Of a DNA stretch of 64,000 bases, positions 57,786 to 64,000 are shown piece by piece (the first letter of the stretch is position 1; each line of letters begins with the position of its first letter). The DNA comes from Rallus limicola (taxonomy: Eukaryota > Chordata > Aves > Gruiformes > Rallidae), in contig JAKCOZ010000236.1 of the NCBI GenBank assembly GCA_022605955.1, positions 186,001 to 250,000 of the forward strand. The letters run 5' to 3'. The translations under genes were made by a program, and so were the position numbers. The notes under the pieces were generated by a model, which was given only the letters and a program-made list of their open reading frames with translations, did no database searches and had not been told where the DNA came from.

Positions 57786-60700
57786 AGGAGGTTTCAGACA
57801 AGCTATGCCTTTCAGGCCTAGCTTCTTTACTTTGGGAGTTATTGCTGGACGTTTAGCATGTTTTGAACTGCAGTCTGCTAGGGCCGAGAAAAGCACCATA
57901 GGAGGTTCCAGGCATGTTCCCTCTTTCCAGGCAAAGGAAAAGGCTGAGAGCTAAAGTGACAGGGTCTGCTCGTGTGTCCTGTTAGGAGGTTTCAGACAAG
58001 CTATGCCTTTCAGGCCTAGCTTCTTTACTTTGGGAGTTATTGCTGGACGTTTAGCATGTTTTGAACTGCAGTCTGCTAGGGCCGAGAAAAGCACCGTAGG
58101 AAGTTCCAGGCATGTTCCCTCTTTCCAGGCAAAGGAAAAGGCTGAGAGCCAAAGTGACAGGGTCTGCTCGTGTGTCCTGTTAGGAGATTTCAGACGAGCT
58201 ATGCCTTTCAGGCCTCGCTTCTTTACTTTGGGAGTTATTGCTGGACGTTTAGCATGTTTTGAACTGCAGTCTGCTAGGGCCGAGAAAAGCACCGTAGGAG
58301 GTTCCAGGCATGTTCCCTCTTTCCAGGCAAAGGAAAAGGCTGAGAGCCAAAGTGACAGGGTCTGCTCGTGTGTCCTGTCAAGAGGTTTCAGACAAGCTAT
58401 GCCTTTCAGGCCTAGCTTCTTTACTTTGGGAGTTATTGCTGGACGTTTAGCATGTTTTGAACTGCAGTCTGCTAGGGCCGAGAAAAGCACCGTAGGAGGT
58501 TCCAGGCATGTTCCCTCTTTCCAGGCAAAGGAAAAGGCTGAGAGCCAAAGTGACAGGGTCTGCTCGTGTGTCCTGTTAGGAGGTTTCAGACAAGCTATGC
58601 CTTTCAGGCCTAGCTTCTTTACTTTGGGAGTTATTGCTGGACGTTTAGCATGTTTTGAACTGCAGTCTGCTAGGGCCGAGAAAAGCACCGTAGGAGGTTC
58701 CAGGCATGTTCCCTCTTTCCAGGCAAAGGAAAAGGCTGAGTGCCAAAGTGACAGGGTCTGCTCGTGTGTCCTGTTAGGAGATTTCAGACGAGCTATGCCT
58801 TTCAGGCCTAGCTTCTTTACTTTGGGAGTTATTGCTGGACGTTTAGCATGTTTTGAACTGCAGTCTGCTAGGGCCGAGAAAAGCACCGTAGGAGGTTCCA
58901 GGCATGTTCCCTCTTTCCAGGCAAAGGAAAAGGCTGAGAGCCAAAGTGACAGGGTCTGCTCGTGTGTCCTGTTAGGAGGTTTCAGACAAGCTATGCCTTT
59001 CAGGCCTAGCTTCTTTACTTTGGGAGTTATTGCTGGACGTTTAGCATGTTTTGAACTGCAGTCTGCTAGGGCCGAGAAAAGCACCGTAGGAGGTTCCAGG
59101 CATGTTCCCTCTTTCCAGGCAAAGGAAAAGGCTGAGAGCCAAAGTGACAGGGTCTGCTTGTGTGTCCTGTCAGGAGGTTTCAGACAAGCTATGCCTTTCA
59201 GGCCTAGCTTCTTTATTTGGGAGTTATTGCTGGACGTTTAGCATGTTTTGAACTGCAGTCTGCTAGGGCCGAGAAAAGCACCGTAGGAGGTTCCAGGCAT
59301 GTTCCCTCTTTCCAGGCAAAGGAAAAGGCTGAGAGCCAAAGTGACAGGGTCTGCTCGTGTGTCCGGTCAGGAGGTTTCAGACAAGCTATGCCTTTCAGGC
59401 CTAGCTTCTTTACTTTGGGAGTTATTGCTGGACGTTTAGCATGTTTTGAACTGCAGTCTGCTAGGGCCGAGAAAAGCACCGTAGGAGGTTCCAGGCATGT
59501 TCCCTCTTTCCAGGCAAAGGAAAAGGCTGAGAGCCAAAGTGACAGGGTCTGCTCGTGTGTCCTGTTAGGAGATTTCAGACGAGCTATGCCTTTCAGGCCT
59601 AGCTTCTTTACTTTGGGAGTTATTGCTGGACGTTTAGCATGTTTTGAACTGCAGTCTGCTAGGGCCGAGAAAAGCACCGTAGGAGGTTCCAGGCATGTTC
59701 CCTCTTTCCAGGCAAAGGAAAAGGCTGAGAGTCAAAGTGACAGGGTCTGCTCGCGTGTCCTGTTAGGAGGTTTCAGACAAGCTATGCCTTTCAGGCCTAG
59801 CTTCTTTACTTTGGGAGTTATTGCTGGACGTTTAGCATGGTTTGAACTGCAGTCTGCTAGGGCCGAGAAAAGCACCGTAGGAGGTTCCAGGCATGTTCCC
59901 TCTTTCCAGGCAAAGGAAAAGGCTGAGAGCCAAAGTGACAGGGTCTGCTCGTGTGTCCTGTCAAGAGGTTTCAGACAAGCTATGCCTTTCAGGCCTAGCT
60001 TCTTTACTTTGGGAGTTATTGCTGGACGTTTAGCATGTTTTGAACTGCAGTCTGCTAGGGCCGAGAAAAGCACCGTAGGAGGTTCCAGGCATGTTCCCTC
60101 TTTCCAGGCAAAGGAAAAGGCTGAGAGCCAAAGTGACAGGGTCTGCTCGTGTGTCCTGTTAGGAGGTTTCAGACAAGCTATGCCTTTCAGGCCTAGCTTC
60201 TTTACTTTGGGAGTTATTGCTGGACGTTTAGCATGTTTTGAACTGCAGTCTGCTAGGGCCGAGAAAAGCACCGTAGGAGGTTCCAGGCATGTTCCCTCTT
60301 TCCAGGCAAAGGAAAAGGCTGAGAGCCAAAGTGACAGGGTCTGCTCGTGTGTCCTGTTAGGAGGTTTCAGACAAGCTATGCCTTTCAGGCCTAGCTTCTT
60401 TACTTTGGGAGTTATTGCTGGACGTTTAGCATGTTTTGAACTGCAGTCTGCTAGGGCCGAGAAAAGCACCGTAGGAGGTTCCAGGCATGTTCCCTCTTTC
60501 CAGGCAAAGGAAAAGGCTGAGAGCCAAAGTGACAGGGTCTGCTCGTGTGTCCTGTTAGGGGGTTTCAGACAAGCTATGCCTTTCAGGCCTAGCTTCCTTA
60601 CTTTGGGAGTTATTGCTGGACGTTTAGCATGTTTTGAACTGCAGTCTGCTAGGGCCGAGAAAAGCACCGTAGGAGGTTCCAGGCATGTTCCCTCTTTCCA

Positions 60701-60950
60701 GGCAAAGGAAAAGGCTGAGAGCCAAAGTGACAGGGTCTGCTCGTGTGTCCTGTTAGGAGGTTTCAGACAAGCTATGCCTTTCAGGCCTAGCTTCTTTACT
60801 TTGGGAGTTATTGCTGGACGTTTAGCATGTTTTGAACTGCAGTCTGCTAGGGCCGAAAAAAGCACCGTAGGAGGTTCCAGGCATGTTCCCTCTTTCCAGG
60901 CAAAGGAAAAGGCTGAGAGCCAAAGTGACAGGGTCTGCTCGTGTGTCCTG
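57786..60950 (+). repeat. 16-monomer HOR, copy 2 (about 3,167 bp)
   Basis: This is the adjacent, almost identical second copy. It shares the 1-bp deletion, the TAA-forming GAGCTAAAG and all listed substitutions in order. Such low divergence over more than 3 kb makes this the youngest large duplication visible. Its single difference, CCGGTCAGG at 59363, matches the sequence just left of copy 1 (54613). Confidence 0.92.
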
Positions 60951-62930
60951 TTAGGAGGTTTCAGACAAGCTATGCCTTTCAGGCCTAGCTTCTTTACTTT
61001 GGGAGTTATTGCTGGACGTTTAGCATGTTTTGAACTGCAGTCTGCTAGGGCCGAAAAAAGCACCGTAGGAGGTTCCAGGCATGTTCCCTCTTTCCAGGCA
61101 AAGGAAAAGGCTGAGAGCCAAAGTGACAGGGTCTGCTCGTGTGTCCTGTTAGGGGGTTTCAGACAAGCTACGCCTTTCAGGCCTAGCTTCTTTACTTTGG
61201 GAGTTATTGCTGGACGTTTAGCATTTTTTGAACTGCAGTCTGCTAGGGCCGAGAAAAGCACCGTAGGAGGTTCCAGGCATGTTCCCTCTTTCCAGGCAAA
61301 GGAAAAGGCTGAGAGCCAAAGTGACAGGGTCTGCTCGTGTGTCCTGTTAGGAGGTTTCAGACAAGCTATGCCTTTCAGGCCTAGCTTCTTTACTTTGGGA
61401 GTTATTGCTGGACGTTTAGCATGTTTTGAACTGCAGTCTGCTAGGGCCGAGAAAAGCACCGTAGGAGGTTCCAGGCATGTTCCCTCTTTCCAGGCAAAGG
61501 AAAAGGCTGAGAGCCAAAGTGACAGGGTCTGCTCGTGTGTCCTGTTAGGAGGTTTCAGACAAGCTATGCCTTTCAGGCCTAGCTTCTTTACTTTGGGAGT
61601 TATTGCTGGACGTTTAGCATGGTTTGAACTGCAGTCTGCTAGGGCCGAGAAAAGCACCGTAGGAGGTTCCAGGCATGTTCCCTCTTTCCAGGCAAAGGAA
61701 AAGGCTGAGAGCCAAAGTGACAGGGTCTGCTCGTGTGTCCTGTTAGGAGGTTTCAGAAAAGCTATGCCTTTCAGGCCTAGCTTCTTTACTTTGGGATTTA
61801 TTGCTGGACGTTTAGCATGTTTTGAACTGCAGTCTGCTAGGGCCGAGAAAAGCACCGTAGGAAGTTCCAGGCATGTTCCCTCTTTCCAGGCAAAGGAAAA
61901 GGCTGAGAGCCAAAGTGACAGGGGCTGCTCGTGTGTCCTGTTAGGAGGTTTCAGACAAGCTATGCCTTTCAGGCCTAGCTTCATTACTTTGGGAGTTATT
62001 GCTGGACGTTTAGCATGTTTTGAACTGCAGTCTGCTAGGGCCGAGAAAAGCACCGTAGGAGGTTCCAGGCATGTTCCCTCTTTCCAGGCAAAGGAAAAGG
62101 CTGAGAGCCAAAGTGACAGGGTCTGCTCGTGTGTCCTGTCAGGAGGTTTCAGACAAGCTATGTCTTTCAGGCCTAGCTTCTTTACTTTGGGAGTTATTGC
62201 TGGACGTTTAGCATGTTTTGAACTGCAGTCTGCTAGGGCCGAGAAAAGCACCGTAGGAGTTTCCAGGCATGTTCCCTCTTTCCAGGCAAAGGAAAAGGCT
62301 GAGAGCCAAAGTGACAGGGTTTGCTCGTGTGTCCTGTTAGGAGGTTTCAGACAAGCTATGCCTTTCAGGCCTCGCTTCTTTACTTTGGGAGTTATTGCTG
62401 GACGTTTAGCATGTTTTGAACTGCAGTCTGCTAGGGCCGAGAAAAGCACCGTAGGAGGTTCCAGGCATGTTCCCTCTTTCCAGGCAAAGGAAAAGGCTGA
62501 GAGCCAAAGTGACAGGGTCTGCTCGTGTGTCCTGTCAGGAGGTTTCAGACAAGCTATGCCTTTCAGGCCTAGCTTCTTTACTTTGGGAGTTATTGCTGGA
62601 CGTTTAGCATGTTTTGAACTGCAGTCTGCTAGGGCCGAGAAAAGCACCGTAGGAGGTTCCAGGCATGTTCCCTCTTTCCAGGCAAAGGAAAAGGCTGAGA
62701 GCCAAAGTGACAGGGTCTGCTCGTGTGTCCTGTTAGGAGGTTTCAGACAAGCTATGCCTTTCAGGCCTAGCTTCTTTACTTTGAGAGTTATTGCTGGACG
62801 TTTAGCATGTTTTGAACTGCAGTCTGCTAGGGCCGAGAAAAGCACCGTAGGAGGTTCCAGGCATGTTCCCTCTTTCCAGGCAAAGGAAAAGGCTGAGAGC
62901 CAAAGTGACAGGGTCTGCTCGTGTGTCCTG
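60951..62930 (+). repeat. 10-monomer HOR (right end), copy 1
   Basis: Markers recur exactly 1,980 bp later: GCCGAAAAAAG near 61050/63030, AGCTACGCC near 61166/63146, GCATTTTTTG near 61222/63202, ATGGTTTG near 61619/63599, TCAGAAAAGC near 61753/63733, TTTGGGATTT near 61791/63771, GTAGGAAGTT near 61858/63838 and CTTCATTAC near 61979/63959. Private here is GGGGCTGC near 61921. Monomers 4-10 add TATGTCTTTC near 62160, GGAGTTTCC near 62257, GGGTTTGC near 62319 and TTTGAGAG near 62780. Confidence 0.9.
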
Positions 62931-64000
62931 TTAGGAGGTTTCAGACAAGCTATGCCTTTCAGGCCTAGCTTCTTTACTTTGGGAGTTATTGCTGGACGTT
63001 TAGCATGTTTTGAACTGCAGTCTGCTAGGGCCGAAAAAAGCACCGTAGGAGGTTCCAGGCATGTTCCCTCTTTCCAGGCAAAGGAAAAGGCTGAGAGCCA
63101 AAGTGACAGGGTCTGCTCGTGTGTCCTGTTAGGGGGTTTCAGACAAGCTACGCCTTTCAGGCCTAGCTTCTTTACTTTGGGAGTTATTGCTGGACGTTTA
63201 GCATTTTTTGAACTGCAGTCTGCTAGGGCCGAGAAAAGCACCTTAGGAGGTTCCAGGCATGTTCCCTCTTTCCAGGCAAAGGAAAAGGCTGAGAGCCAAA
63301 GTGACAGGGTCTGCTCGTGTGTCCTGTTAGGAGGTTTCAGACAAGCTATGCCTTTCAGGCCTAGCTTCTTTACTTTGGGAGTTATTGCTGGACGTTTAGC
63401 ATGTTTTGAACTGCAGTCTGCTAGGGCCGAGAAAAGCACCGTAGGAGGTTCCAGGCATGTTCCCTCTTTCCAGGCAAAGGAAAAGGCTGAGAGCCAAAGT
63501 GACAGGGTCTGCTCGTGTGTCCTGTTAGGAGGTTTCAGACAAGCTATGCCTTTCAGGCCTAGCTTCTTTACTTTGGGAGTTATTGCTGGACGTTTAGCAT
63601 GGTTTGAACTGCAGTCTGCTAGGGCCGAGAAAAGCACCGTAGGAGGTTCCAGGCATGTTCCCTCTTTCCAGGCAAAGGAAAAGGCTGAGAGCCAAAGTGA
63701 CAGGGTCTGCTCGTGTGTCCTGTTAGGAGGTTTCAGAAAAGCTATGCCTTTCAGGCCTAGCTTCTTTACTTTGGGATTTATTTCTGGACGTTTAGCATGT
63801 TTTGAACTGCAGTCTGCTAGGGCCGAGAAAAGCACCGTAGGAAGTTCCAGGCATGTTCCCTCTTTCCAGGCAAAGGAAAAGGCTGAGAGCCAAAGTGACA
63901 GGGTCTGCTCGTGTGTCCTGTTAGGAGGTTTCAGACAAGCTATGCCTTTCAGGCCTAGCTTCATTACTTTGGGAGTTATTGCTGGACGTTTAGCATGTTT
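62931..64000 (+). repeat. 10-monomer HOR (right end), copy 2, cut by the window end
   Basis: The first five-and-a-bit monomers of the second 1,980-bp copy are present, up to the CTTCATTAC marker near 63959. Private changes are CACCTTAGG near 63238 and TTTATTTCTGG near 63780. The HOR clearly continues beyond the window. Confidence 0.9.
63946..64000 (+). repeat. Partial satellite monomer at window end (m1-m55)
   Basis: Fifty-five bases of the 324th monomer carry CTTCATTAC, the marker that places it in the second copy of the 10-mer HOR. It is truncated by the window, not biologically. Confidence 0.95.

Larger units (their letters stand above)
1..64000 (+). repeat. 198-bp satellite DNA array, 323 head-to-tail monomers plus a 55-bp partial
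   Basis: The same 198-bp unit repeats without interruption and always in the same orientation. The window begins at m1, and the last monomer start I can read is 63946, which equals 1 + 323 x 198 - 9; the -9 is the sum of the 17 indels I located. Most copies differ from consensus by a few substitutions. The consensus has 99 G+C of 198 bases, with 57 G against 42 C on the given strand and 4 CpG. No unique DNA, transposon or gene interrupts it. A eukaryotic heterochromatic satellite is the only reading that fits. Neither array end is in the window, so the true length is unknown. The family name is not recognised. Confidence 0.98.

Noticed and set aside
54621..60950. Assembly artefact as the explanation of the 16-mer pair
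   Set aside because: Not excluded, but not preferred. The copies differ at one site, the array contains many other duplications of graded age, and tandem duplication is expected in satellites. Only reads can settle it.
24..63964. Very long open reading frames on both strands that look like giant repeat proteins
   Set aside because: The repeat unit is exactly 66 codons, so stop-free frames extend automatically. They overlap on opposite strands, begin and end wherever a 1-bp indel or a stop variant occurs, and show no signal peptide, ribosome-binding context or coding constraint. None is called as a CDS.
1..64000. CRISPR array
   Set aside because: The whole 198-bp unit is conserved. There are no short repeats separated by unique spacers and no cas genes.
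1..64000. Primate alpha satellite or another named family
   Set aside because: The 198-bp length and the sequence do not fit the 171-bp alpha unit, and there is no CENP-B box. I cannot confirm any other family name without a database search.
1..64000. Transposon, integrated virus or host gene hidden in the array
   Set aside because: The phase of the monomer is continuous across the window with a total drift of 9 bp, all accounted for, so there is no room for an insertion other than whole monomers.
1..64000. Telomeric repeats or G-quadruplex tracts
   Set aside because: No TTAGGG or similar short tandem motif is present, and the G runs (at most five) are too sparse to form a conventional four-run quadruplex motif.

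Overview
The window is one uninterrupted tandem satellite array. A 198-bp monomer repeats head to tail on one strand from the first base to the last. Reading its phase end to end gives 323 complete monomers (1-63945) and a 55-bp fragment of the next one (63946-64000). Seventeen small indels, net -9 bp, account exactly for the phase drift. I see no gene, RNA gene, transposon, inversion or unique sequence, so the many long open frames on both strands are by-products of a 66-codon repeat unit with no stop in one frame per strand.

The organism is almost certainly a eukaryote. The monomer has 50% GC and only 4 CpG where about 12 would be expected, and many variants are C-to-T or G-to-A changes at those CpGs. 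This suggests a methylated, CpG-depleted genome such as a vertebrate's. The setting is probably constitutive heterochromatin (centromeric, pericentromeric or subtelomeric), but nothing in the window fixes which. I cannot assign a named satellite family. The 171-bp primate alpha satellite does not match in length or sequence, and there is no CENP-B box.

The information is in the variants. Most monomers differ from consensus at 0-4 sites, and linked variants recur at fixed distances, revealing nested higher-order repeats (HORs) of several sizes. By region: 2.85-6.2 kb is copied at 16.7-20.0 kb (offset 13,856 bp); a four-to-five-monomer block occurs near 3.9, 11.5 and 17.8 kb; 5.3-7.6 kb is a local 4- and 3-monomer expansion; 13.1-16.1 kb is an 8-mer HOR; 20.6-24.7 kb an 11-mer; 25.8-29.8 kb a 10-mer; 30.1-32.2 kb a mosaic of earlier blocks; 34.2-39.0 kb an 11-mer; 41.6-42.8 kb a 4-mer; 46.3-49.3 kb an 11-mer split 4+7; 49.7-51.2 kb a 4-mer; 54.6-60.9 kb a nearly identical 16-mer pair; and 60.9-64.0 kb a 10-mer running off the window. 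Indel-bearing monomers tend to lie near the edges of these blocks.

Monomer coordinates below (m1-m198) start at the motif CTTTCAGG; the first monomer begins at window base 1. HOR edges are approximate because they are set by the nearest diagnostic variant.
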